From NCBI GenBank assembly GCA_027013265.1, contig JALUXQ010000078.1, positions 1-15,202 of the forward strand: a stretch of 15,202 nucleotides of DNA, in the 5' to 3' direction. Below, in pieces: positions 5,717 to 11,868 of the stretch. The notes beneath the pieces are model-generated. The model ran no database searches and was not told where the DNA came from. It worked only from the letters and a program-made list of their open reading frames with translations. A program made the translations under genes and the position numbers. How positions within the stretch are numbered: the stretch's first letter is position 1; each line of letters begins with the position of its first letter. The stretch is from Campylobacteraceae bacterium. GTDB taxonomy: Bacteria; Campylobacterota; Campylobacteria; Campylobacterales; Sulfurospirillaceae.

Positions 5717-7722
5717 ATCACTCTTTCAATATTTACATAATTTTCACTATTTTGACTCAAAATCTCACTATATCCTGCTCTTTGTGTAAACATAAAGTTC
5801 TCCCATCCATCTTGCATAATCACACAATCAAATGGTACAGATGAGCTAACTTTTGCCATAACTTTAAACTCTCCCTTGTCATTAAATACTCGTATATATT
5901 CCCCATCTTTTATACCATTTATCTTTGCTGCCATCACACTTATCACAGCAACTGGCTCACCTCTTTGAAGTCTCAAAAGTGTTGTACTTGCAGAGTAATT
6001 CACACCTCTACTCCACTTTGACTTTTTAAATACAAAACTATATGGAAAGTCTGGTTTACTCTGTTTCAAATCAGGAATAGACTCCATATCAGAGACTTTT
6101 TTACTCTGCACATCTGCTGTCACAACACCAGAATCCATCTTCTTTTTTATCAGATTATATGCAAGCTCATCATCTCCTAAAGGATTTAAGAGATCATCCC
6201 TGTTTGTATATTCTTGATAAAATATAGACAAATCATGAAAGCCCGAAGTTGTATAATTAGTATCATCTTCAGGTTTGCTAAACTCCAAATTCTCTGTTTT
6301 ATTTGCTATAAACTCTAAATTTTGTGCAATTTTGGCAAATATGCTCCACTCATCTTTTGAAGCTCCAATGTTTTTAAGCTCTACTGCTGGCTTTGAGTAT
6401 AAAAGCTTATCTGTGCTGTTTTGTGATTTGTATATATCCCAACTCTCATAGATACTTTGGGCTGGCAAGACTATATCTGCTTGCATCGCACTTTCACTCA
6501 TCTTTGTATCTATGCAAGCGATAAATTTTACTCTATCTAAAAACTCTGCTTTAAACTCTTTTGGTTTCTTATTGTATATCGAACTTGCCATGATAATCGC
6601 CATCTCTTGCTCAAAATCACCATCGACCCTAGCTCTATATCTTCCATCAAAATCACTCAAAAATTGAAATATATCTTTTTGCGCGCTTTTATCATCAATC
6701 CCTAACAAACTTTTCAGATACCCGATATTTTGTTGTGATTTATAACCATTTCCACATATTATCTTCGTTTTTTTAGAATCCAACATCTCTTTTGCTAGCT
6801 TTTTCACAACCATTGGACTAATAGATGTGAGTTGTTGAGTAAATCTTGAATCATACTCCTTTAAATCACTTTTGTTGTATCTGGTTGCTTCTACTTTTTG
6901 TGAGTCACTAGAAAGTATCTCATATATAAGATTAATGGTCAGTATCTCATCGCTCCCTTTTTTAATCGGTATCCATAAATCTGAACATCTAGCAGTCTGA
7001 TTGTATTCTGGACTTATAGTGATAACTTTAGCACCTCTATATCTACTCTCTTGTATAAAATGGGCATCTGGTATATTTGATTCCATAGGATTATATCCCC
7101 AAAGAACTATCAAATCTTCACCATACAGTTCATCAAGTTTTATCTCTTCATTTTGCCCGCGATTCTCTTTTAAAACAGCACCTAATTGATTTGCAAACCT
7201 TACCCCACTAGCTCTTCTACTCTCTCCCATAAGGGCTTTTCCAACTTGAACAAGTATGCTCTTTGCTCCCTTGTCACTATCAACCATCAAACTCCATATG
7301 TTTTGGGCGATTTGCATCGTAGCACTATCCCAATCTATCCGCTCCCATCTGCCCTCTCCTCTGTTGCCAACTCTTTTTAAAGGGTACAAGAGTCTATCTT
7401 TTTCATACATATATATAGAGTGTTGTGATTGAGTCGTCTCACTACGAGGTCTGAAATCAGGTTTATCGGTTGAAAGTTGCAGATAGCTACTGTTTAGATT
7501 TTCTCTTGTGACTATTCCGTCATTTGTCCAAATATCATAATCTTTGAACCGACCATGTTTATCCACATCGCCTTGCATATAGTTATATTGATTTTTATAA
7601 GAGTTGTATGTTGATTTGTGATTTTGCTTGGATATATCTTGGGCAAAAAGAGTATTATTATTTACCAGTACCGTTGCCGTTATGGCTGAAATTTGTAGAA
7701 ACTTTCTTCTTGAGTGATTCAT
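5713..7722 (-). CDS. Short, cysteine-poor alpha subunit, molybdopterin oxidoreductase (type II DMSO reductase) family
   Basis: A 669-residue protein with an N-terminal Tat signal (HSRRKFLQISAITATVL). Type II family features: residues 62-77 (YDIWTNDGIVTRENLN), 109-131 (DRLLYPLKRVG then GRWERIDWD), 208-257 (WGYNPMES, PDAHFIQESRYRGAKVITIS, DLWIPIKKG) and a C-terminal MGD-binding domain, 584-645 (LRLQRGEPV, GIKDGEYIRVFNDKGEF, DGWENFMF). It should sit in the periplasm with the beta and gamma subunits. Relatives such as SerA, DdhA, ClrA and EbdA run about 910-980 residues. The only cysteines are C246, C323, C403 and C633, so the N-terminal FS0 ligands are absent. The region expected to carry the Mo-ligating Asp (about 172-207) is short and lacks the W-Y-x-D-x-P pattern. 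The frame has no frameshift. No clear Shine-Dalgarno precedes ATG 7722; the Tat motif supports that start. Substrate unknown; cofactor content doubtful. Confidence 0.85.
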   Translation of the reverse strand: MNHSRRKFLQISAITATVLVNNNTLFAQDISKQNHKSTYNSYKNQYNYMQGDVDKHGRFKDYDIWTNDGIVTRENLNSSYLQLSTDKPDFRPRSETTQSQHSIYMYEKDRLLYPLKRVGNRGEGRWERIDWDSATMQIAQNIWSLMVDSDKGAKSILVQVGKALMGESRRASGVRFANQLGAVLKENRGQNEEIKLDELYGEDLIVLWGYNPMESNIPDAHFIQESRYRGAKVITISPEYNQTARCSDLWIPIKKGSDEILTINLIYEILSSDSQKVEATRYNKSDLKEYDSRFTQQLTSISPMVVKKLAKEMLDSKKTKIICGNGYKSQQNIGYLKSLLGIDDKSAQKDIFQFLSDFDGRYRARVDGDFEQEMAIIMASSIYNKKPKEFKAEFLDRVKFIACIDTKMSESAMQADIVLPAQSIYESWDIYKSQNSTDKLLYSKPAVELKNIGASKDEWSIFAKIAQNLEFIANKTENLEFSKPEDDTNYTTSGFHDLSIFYQEYTNRDDLLNPLGDDELAYNLIKKKMDSGVVTADVQSKKVSDMESIPDLKQSKPDFPYSFVFKKSKWSRGVNYSASTTLLRLQRGEPVAVISVMAAKINGIKDGEYIRVFNDKGEFKVMAKVSSSVPFDCVIMQDGWENFMFTQRAGYSEILSQNSENYVNIERVI

Positions 7723-7760
7723 GGGTATTGCACTATCATCTAGTATCTATTTTTGCCCAT

Positions 7761-8606
7761 CTACTTTAGTAGTCCAACTGTTTGAGCTACACCTTTTACG
7801 ATTTCGTATTCTGAGTTGTCTGCTTTTATAAACTTGCTTCGAGGAAAAGCAGAGAGTATTTCTCTGTCTTTTATCTTTAGTAGAGCATTTTGAACTTGCT
7901 TGGTAAAACCAGCTCCAAATTGTCTGTCCACATCTCCTCTGATTGAAAATTGATAATCAGGGTACTTAAGAGATTTCCATATGATTTTTACTTTTGATGT
8001 GTCTATCTTTCCATCTTTTAGCTCTTTATTCCAAACAGAGTAGTTTACAACACCTATTTGATACTCACCATCTTGCACCTGCGCGATTGTTTTTGAGTGA
8101 CTTCCTGAAAAACCAACCCTTGAAAATGCTTTCTGCGGAGTTGTCCTTAGTATCCATCTTATGTAATACTCTGGCATTAGTCTTCCTGAAGTTGACTCTT
8201 TTGAGCCAAATGTAAAAGATTTACCCTTTATGCCTTTTGGAAATCTATTTGATTTTTTTAGTCCTGTGCTGGTATTGGCTATAAAATATGAGTAAAATTG
8301 AGTATCCTCTAATCCTTGTACAATAGCAGAAGAGCCTTTTACGGAACGCCTAGCTTTTATCCCAGCTAAAGCGCCAAACCATGCTAGTTGAACCTTGTTG
8401 CTAGCAAACGCAGATATAGAATCACTATATGAAGTTGTTGGCACAAATCTTACATCAACATGTAGTATTTTTTGCAGATAAACTGCTAATTTTTGATAGT
8501 TTTTTTTGAGTTTTTCGACATTATGGTCAGGCACTGTAGTGAAAGAGAATGTTTTGGCAAAAACTGTAGAAATCAATATCGCTGAGACTAGTATAAAATT
8601 TCGCAT
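7761..8606 (-). CDS. PhnD-like periplasmic binding protein, putative selenate/oxyanion type
   Basis: A 281-residue protein with a Sec signal peptide (cleavage likely after residue 17, VFA). It belongs to the PhnD/phosphonate-type solute-binding superfamily. It matches what I recall of the subgroup named 'putative selenate ABC transporter substrate-binding protein' (TIGR04553): TVPDHNVEKL near the N-terminus, VQLAWFGALAGIKAR (residues 72-86), FYSYFIANTSTGL (104-116), FTFGSKESTSGRLMPEYYIR (131-150), GFSGSHSKTIAQV (165-177) and VVNYSVWNKEL (186-196). It should bind a small oxyanion; selenate is a family-level guess from genome context, not proof. No ABC permease or ATPase lies nearby. Instead it is 38 nt upstream of the alpha subunit gene on the same strand, suggesting a sensor or substrate-capture role for that complex. 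GGAGG lies 10 nt before ATG 8606. Confidence 0.82.
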   Translation of the reverse strand: MRNFILVSAILISTVFAKTFSFTTVPDHNVEKLKKNYQKLAVYLQKILHVDVRFVPTTSYSDSISAFASNKVQLAWFGALAGIKARRSVKGSSAIVQGLEDTQFYSYFIANTSTGLKKSNRFPKGIKGKSFTFGSKESTSGRLMPEYYIRWILRTTPQKAFSRVGFSGSHSKTIAQVQDGEYQIGVVNYSVWNKELKDGKIDTSKVKIIWKSLKYPDYQFSIRGDVDRQFGAGFTKQVQNALLKIKDREILSAFPRSKFIKADNSEYEIVKGVAQTVGLLK

Positions 8607-8699
8607 GTATTCATGACCTCCAAAAAAATATCATTCTTTTGAAGATATTAACATGTATGTTGTAAATTTTGGCTTATATGGGTTTATTATTGCTTAACC

Positions 8700-8726
8700 A
8701 GGCAAAGAGAGAATCCCTCTTTGCCT
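8700..8726 (-). terminator. Stem-loop just after gdhA
   Basis: A 10-bp perfect stem (AGGCAAAGAG against CTCTTTGCCT) with a 7-nt loop, starting 5 nt after the gdhA stop codon. The T-run that follows on the minus strand is weak (TGGTTAAG), so intrinsic termination may be inefficient, and some transcripts could continue into the binding-protein operon. Confidence 0.6.
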
Positions 8727-8731
8727 ATATT

Positions 8732-10093
8732 TTATACTGCGCCTTGGTCTAACATAGAGTCAGCTACTTTTCTGAATCCTGCTATATTTGCGCCCATCAT
8801 TATATTTTTTTCATCACCAAACTCTTTTGCTGTCTCATAAGATAGATCAAAGATATCTTTCATGATTCCTTGCAATCTAGTATCAACTTCAGCAAATGAC
8901 CACTTGCCCATACTTGCATTTTGTTCCATCTCTAGTTGACTCGTTGCAACACCACCTGCATTTGAAGCTTTTCCTGGAGAGTACATAATGCTATTTGCCA
9001 TTAGGTATTCGATAGCCTCAGGAGTTGTAGGCATATTTGCACCTTCATTTACCAAGATACAGCCATTTTTATGGAGAGTTTTTGCATCATTTAGGTTTAG
9101 TTCGTTTTGAGTTGCACTTGGAAATGCTAAATCACATGGGACTGACCAAACTGCATGAGCGTCTTTAGGGTATTGGCTAACTGGGATATACTTAGCATCT
9201 GGATGAGCTTTTGCATACTCTGTAAGAGATGCTCTATCTCTCTCTTTAACTTGATGTAGAGTCTCAAGGCTGATACCTTTTTCATGATAAATTGTACCAC
9301 GAGAATCACTACAAGTGACAGGTTTTGCACCCATTTCGTATAGTTTTTGTATGGTATAGATTGCAACATTTCCACTTCCTGAAACTGTAGCAACCTTGCC
9401 TTCTAGTCCATTTCCTGCTTTTCTTAAGAAGTTATCAGCAAAATATACTGAACCAAAGCCCGTTGCTTCAGTTCTTGCAAGTGATCCGCCCCAATTTAAA
9501 CCTTTGCCAGTAAGAACACCTTCAAATTTATTTGTCATTCTCTTGTATTGTCCATACATATAACCTATTTCTCTACCACCAGTTCCGATGTCACCAGCTG
9601 GTACATCTATAGTTTCACCGATGTATTTTGAAAGTTCAGTCATAAATGATTGGCAAAATCTCATAACTTCACCATCGCTTTTACCTTTAGGGTCAAAGTT
9701 AGAGCCACCTTTTGCTCCACCAATATTGAGTCCTGTTAATGAGTTTTTAAAGATTTGTTCAAATCCTAAGAATTTGATGATACCTAGGTTTACAGTTGGG
9801 TGCAGTCTCAAGCCGCCTTTATATGGTCCTATTGCTGAGTTAAACTGTACACGATAGCCGATGTTTGTCTGGATCACACCTTTGTCGTCAATCCAGCAAA
9901 CCCTAAATATGATTTGTCTCTCTGGGATTACGATTCTGCTTAGTATATTGTTGTCTGTGTATTTAGACTCTCTTTGAAGAAGAGGTTCTAGTGATTGAAG
10001 TACTTCATCAACTGCTTGATAAAATTCTGCTTGACCTGGTGTACTATACATGGTGCTTGCTAGTACTTCATCGATTCTGTGTTGAGCTTCCAT
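8732..10093 (-). CDS. gdhA: NADP-type glutamate dehydrogenase
   Basis: A 453-residue protein, normal for the hexameric bacterial family (E. coli GdhA is 447). It interconverts 2-oxoglutarate plus ammonium and glutamate with NAD(P)H in the cytosol. Visible signatures are GPYKGGLRLHP (residues 89-99), the catalytic-lysine segment LNIGGAKGGSNFDP with Lys128 (122-135), VPAGDIGTGGREIGYMYGQY with Asp168 (164-183), the nucleotide-binding SGSGNVAIYTIQKL (238-251), and CSDSRG at the end of the second Rossmann strand, where the Ser-Arg pair suits NADP(H). ATG 10093 is preceded by AAGGA 7 nt away. It follows mqnA by only 13 nt on the same strand, so the two may be co-transcribed; a 28-bp palindrome lies 31 nt upstream of its start. 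Confidence 0.97.
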   Translation of the reverse strand: MEAQHRIDEVLASTMYSTPGQAEFYQAVDEVLQSLEPLLQRESKYTDNNILSRIVIPERQIIFRVCWIDDKGVIQTNIGYRVQFNSAIGPYKGGLRLHPTVNLGIIKFLGFEQIFKNSLTGLNIGGAKGGSNFDPKGKSDGEVMRFCQSFMTELSKYIGETIDVPAGDIGTGGREIGYMYGQYKRMTNKFEGVLTGKGLNWGGSLARTEATGFGSVYFADNFLRKAGNGLEGKVATVSGSGNVAIYTIQKLYEMGAKPVTCSDSRGTIYHEKGISLETLHQVKERDRASLTEYAKAHPDAKYIPVSQYPKDAHAVWSVPCDLAFPSATQNELNLNDAKTLHKNGCILVNEGANMPTTPEAIEYLMANSIMYSPGKASNAGGVATSQLEMEQNASMGKWSFAEVDTRLQGIMKDIFDLSYETAKEFGDEKNIMMGANIAGFRKVADSMLDQGAV

Positions 10094-10106
10094 TTTGTTA
10101 TCCTTG

Positions 10107-10772
10107 TTATTTAGTTTTTATTTTTGAAGCTTTTTTTAAAAAAAGCTTCAACGCCTTTCTCTCTTTCTCTTCTATATTGTAACTGATTAGTTTTAGATAC
10201 TCTTTAATCTCCTTGGTTTCAATACCTCTTTTTTGTGCATAACTTTTTAATATGTAACTAGGTATCTTGATTTTTTTATTTTTAAATTTTATTGCTAACT
10301 TTCTATAGATGTTGTGGTGTCTATTTGTACATAAAATAGCGAAAACAAAAGGGAGGTTATATTTTTCATGCCAAGATGCAGATAAATCTATGTAAAGATT
10401 GGGATTTTTGAGATATTTTTTTAGTGCGATATCTCCTATTAAAACTTCACCTTGCATCTCTAATACTTTGCATAAAACATTTGAAGTTGCAGATGCTGGG
10501 TCATTTTTGCAAGAGCCTTTTTTAAGGATGACACTTTTAACCTGTTTTTTAGCAACTATTCCAAGAGGTAGAGTTTTGATATTTTTTTTATCGCTCATTA
10601 TACTAGAGATAAAAGCTGCGCTAACGCGTCTCTTTTCAAACTCTTTGTTGATGAGAGTTGGTACACCTTTTTTATGCTCTATGGCTTTTTTTAAAGCACT
10701 GTTCATAGAGCATCTCTTAAGGAAAATATGGAAAGGGAGAAGATTGATATAATCAATTTTTCCAAATATCAC
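10107..10772 (-). CDS. mqnA: Chorismate dehydratase MqnA (futalosine menaquinone pathway)
   Basis: A 221-residue MqnA-type protein. MqnA dehydrates chorismate to 3-enolpyruvylbenzoate, the first committed step of futalosine-dependent menaquinone synthesis used by Campylobacterota. The family opening GKIDYINLLPF is at residues 4-14. It is followed by GVPTLINKEFEKRRVSAAFISSI (about 36-58), TLPLGIVAKKQVKSVIL, where the family expects a glycine-rich I-x-x-x-G-x-V-x-S-V segment, then a GDIALKKY (116-123) and LSASWHEKYNLPFVFAI region (133-149). The C-terminal 60 residues are very Lys-rich, and the protein is somewhat shorter than many homologues (230-285). The start is GTG 10772, supported by GAGGG 6 nt upstream. 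Identification rests on motif pattern, not on an alignment. Confidence 0.85.
   Translation of the reverse strand: MIFGKIDYINLLPFHIFLKRCSMNSALKKAIEHKKGVPTLINKEFEKRRVSAAFISSIMSDKKNIKTLPLGIVAKKQVKSVILKKGSCKNDPASATSNVLCKVLEMQGEVLIGDIALKKYLKNPNLYIDLSASWHEKYNLPFVFAILCTNRHHNIYRKLAIKFKNKKIKIPSYILKSYAQKRGIETKEIKEYLKLISYNIEEKERKALKLFLKKASKIKTK
10124..10151. repeat. 28-bp perfect palindrome at the mqnA 3' end
   Basis: TTGAAGC followed by seven T, then seven A, then GCTTCAA: a perfect 14+14 palindrome inside the last codons of mqnA, ending 31 nt before the gdhA start. As RNA it would form a 12-13 bp stem. The minus-strand sequence beyond it is A-rich rather than U-rich, so it does not look like a standard terminator. 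It could be a processing or stability hairpin or a protein-binding site. Confidence 0.8.
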
Positions 10773-10797
10773 GACAAACCCTCATAAATTTTTCGGA

Positions 10798-10806
10798 ATT
10801 ATATCA
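10798..10806 (-). promoter_or_regulatory. Extended -10 promoter for mqnA
   Basis: On the minus strand the sequence is TGA-TATAAT, a consensus extended -10 box 25 nt before the GTG start of mqnA. The MITE-like element begins about 60 bp further upstream, leaving the core promoter intact. Confidence 0.65.
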
Positions 10807-10896
10807 CTATGAAACTTAATTGAAACTCTTAGATTTGAATTACTTCAATATTTATCAATTATTAAAGGGCACCTCTAAAGACTCTATGCACTGATA

Positions 10897-10997
10897 GAAG
10901 CCTAGTATAGGGTGAGATTTTATAAGAGAAATTTGCAGGACTAGCCAAAGCTAATTCAAAAATTTATCTTGTAAAAGATTGCCCTATAATAGGCTTC
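10897..10997. repeat. Hairpin 1 of the MITE-like element
   Basis: Arms 10897-10933 and 10961-10997 are inverted copies (37 positions, about 30 matching; the outer 16 match at 15, GAAGCCTAGTATAGGG against GAAGCCTATTATAGGG). The 27-nt loop at 10934-10960 contains CTAGCCAAAGCTAATTC, whose complement forms the loop of hairpin 2. Confidence 0.85.
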
Positions 10998-11004
10998 CCT
11001 TCGG

Positions 11005-11102
11005 GCTTTATGAGGTTTCTTGTATACTTCGTTAGACTTTTTTGAATTAGCTTTGGCTAGTTCTGCAAAAGTCTGCCTCATCTACAAAAAACCTCATAAA
11101 GC
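11005..11102. repeat. Hairpin 2 of the MITE-like element
   Basis: Arms 11005-11041 and 11067-11102 are inverted copies, with 19 of the outer 20 positions matching (GCTTTATGAGGTTT...TTGTA) and an AGACTTTT match at the base of the loop. The 25-nt loop at 11042-11066 contains GAATTAGCTTTGGCTAG, complementary to the loop of hairpin 1. Its arm sequence is unrelated to that of hairpin 1. Confidence 0.85.
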
Positions 11103-11153
11103 TATCAGTGCATAGGGTTTTCAGAGATGCCCTTAATACTTATAGGGTTTTTT

Positions 11154-11162
11154 TGCTATAAT
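11154..11162 (+). promoter_or_regulatory. Extended -10 promoter for moaD-moaE-moeA
   Basis: TGC-TATAAT is a perfect extended -10 preceded by a T-run (11148-11154), the Campylobacterota pattern. It lies 28 nt before the GTG start of moaD. The right end of the MITE-like element is 20 bp upstream, so the -35 zone is at or next to the element boundary. Confidence 0.7.
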
Positions 11163-11190
11163 AAGTGTAAAAAAGTAACAAGGAAATATT

Positions 11191-11412
11191 GTGGCTAGAA
11201 TTGAATTTTTAGGACCGATTGGGAAGGAGCCCCAAGAGTTAGCGATAAGCAACTTAAATGAACTAAAAGAGATCTTTGCAAAGGATGAAAAACTTGCGGA
11301 GTGGTTAGGTATCTGCGCAGTAGCCGTAAATGATAAAATTGTAAAATCAACAGATATGAAAATCAACCCAAATGATAAAATATCTCTTTTGCCTCCAGTT
11401 TGCGGTGGTTGA
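11191..11412 (+). CDS. moaD: Molybdopterin synthase small subunit MoaD
   Basis: A 73-residue ubiquitin-like sulfur carrier. It ends in PPVCGG, the diglycine tail that is adenylated and thiocarboxylated so that MoaD can supply sulfur to cyclic pyranopterin monophosphate in the MoaD2-MoaE2 synthase. NDKIVKSTDMKINPNDKISLLPPV is the typical final beta strand region. The length is slightly below the E. coli 81. The start is GTG 11191 with AAGGA 6 nt upstream. It is first in the plus-strand moaD-moaE-moeA operon; moaE starts 1 nt after its stop. Confidence 0.93.
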   Translation: MARIEFLGPIGKEPQELAISNLNELKEIFAKDEKLAEWLGICAVAVNDKIVKSTDMKINPNDKISLLPPVCGG

Positions 11413-11413
11413 T

Positions 11414-11851
11414 ATGCTTGAACTTCATGATGGCTCTTTGGATGTACCTAAGATTACAGCTCGTTGGTATGAAGAGATAAAAGATAAAAACTTTGGAGCA
11501 TTTATACCATTTATTGGTATCGTTCGCGATGAATTTGGCATAGATGGACTCAGTTTTGACATATATGAGCCGATACTAAATAGTTGGTTTGATACTTGGC
11601 AAAAAAAAGCAAAAGAGCAGGGGGCTATGTTATTTATGGCTCACTCAAAGGGAGATGTGCTAAATCACACGAGCTCATATATTTCTGCAGTAGTGACACC
11701 ACAAAGAAAAGTAGGGCTTAGACTTATCAATGATTTTGTAGAGGATTTTAAAGCAAGTGCTCCGATATGGAAATATGATTTAATAGACGGCAAAAGAGTT
11801 TATGCTAAAAATAGAAGCCAAGCTCTTAGTGGAGCAGGATTGCTAGCATAA
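11414..11851 (+). CDS. moaE: Molybdopterin synthase catalytic subunit MoaE
   Basis: A 145-residue MoaE. It receives sulfur from the MoaD thiocarboxylate and builds the dithiolene of molybdopterin. It contains FGAFIPFIGIVRDE (residues 27-40, the family G-x-V-R), the conserved C-terminal APIWKYDLIDGKRVY with Lys120 and Lys127 at the positions of E. coli Lys119 and Lys126, and HSKGDVLNHTSSYISAVVTP. The usual His-Arg of the family's central motif reads Gln97-Arg98 here, so it is a fairly divergent member. I chose ATG 11414 (1 nt after the moaD stop, GGTGG upstream) over a TTG-initiated longer frame at 11372 that would overlap moaD. It is coupled to moaD. Confidence 0.9.
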   Translation: MLELHDGSLDVPKITARWYEEIKDKNFGAFIPFIGIVRDEFGIDGLSFDIYEPILNSWFDTWQKKAKEQGAMLFMAHSKGDVLNHTSSYISAVVTPQRKVGLRLINDFVEDFKASAPIWKYDLIDGKRVYAKNRSQALSGAGLLA

Positions 11852-11868
11852 AAAAGGGATATAAAATA

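Larger units (their letters stand above)
10866..11133. mobile_element. 268-bp MITE-like element with cloverleaf symmetry
   Basis: The ends are 31-bp inverted repeats (10866-10896 and 11103-11133; 27/31 identical; outermost bases AGGGCAYCTCT), bounded by TAA direct repeats at 10863-10865 and 11134-11136 that look like a 3-bp target duplication. A TNA-type 3-bp duplication is known for part of the IS5 family, so such a transposase may have mobilised it (inference). It encodes no protein. Inside, two long hairpins (10897-10997 and 11005-11102) sit on either side of a 7-nt CCTTCGG linker. The parts sum exactly to 268: 31+37+27+37+7+37+25+36+31. The two hairpin loops are mutually complementary at 24 of 25 positions. 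Confidence 0.8.
10773..11190. other. 418-base divergent intergenic region (mqnA / moaD)
   Basis: This gene-free stretch holds the mqnA promoter (10798-10806, minus), a 268-bp MITE-like element (10866-11133) with 3-bp flanking repeats, and the moaD promoter (11154-11162, plus). I see no protein-coding frame in it. Confidence 0.85.

Noticed and set aside
5713..7722. Alpha subunit as a decaying pseudogene
   Set aside because: The frame is continuous for 669 codons, keeps Tat signal and MGD-binding motifs, and overlaps the beta gene precisely (ATGA). Loss of FS0 cysteines therefore looks like divergence, not frameshift decay, although decay of function cannot be excluded.
8645..8650. TAATAT on the minus strand as the promoter of the binding-protein operon
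   Set aside because: No extended -10 or credible spacing to a -35 could be found; several equally weak AT-rich candidates exist in 8627-8690, so none is listed.
9588..9857. Plus-strand open frames across gdhA and other long genes
   Set aside because: They are antisense shadows of well-supported genes, with no ribosome binding sites or family motifs.
10124..10151. Palindrome as an intrinsic terminator of mqnA
   Set aside because: It is inside the coding sequence and the minus-strand sequence after it is A-rich with no U-tract.
10866..11133. CRISPR array or transposase remnant in the repeat-rich intergenic region
   Set aside because: The repeats are inverted and nested, not regularly spaced direct repeats, and no frame of useful length resembles a transposase.
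11372..11413. Longer moaE frame beginning inside moaD
   Set aside because: The alternative start is a TTG; it would add hydrophobic residues not typical of MoaE. ATG 11414 directly follows the moaD stop and gives the normal family length.
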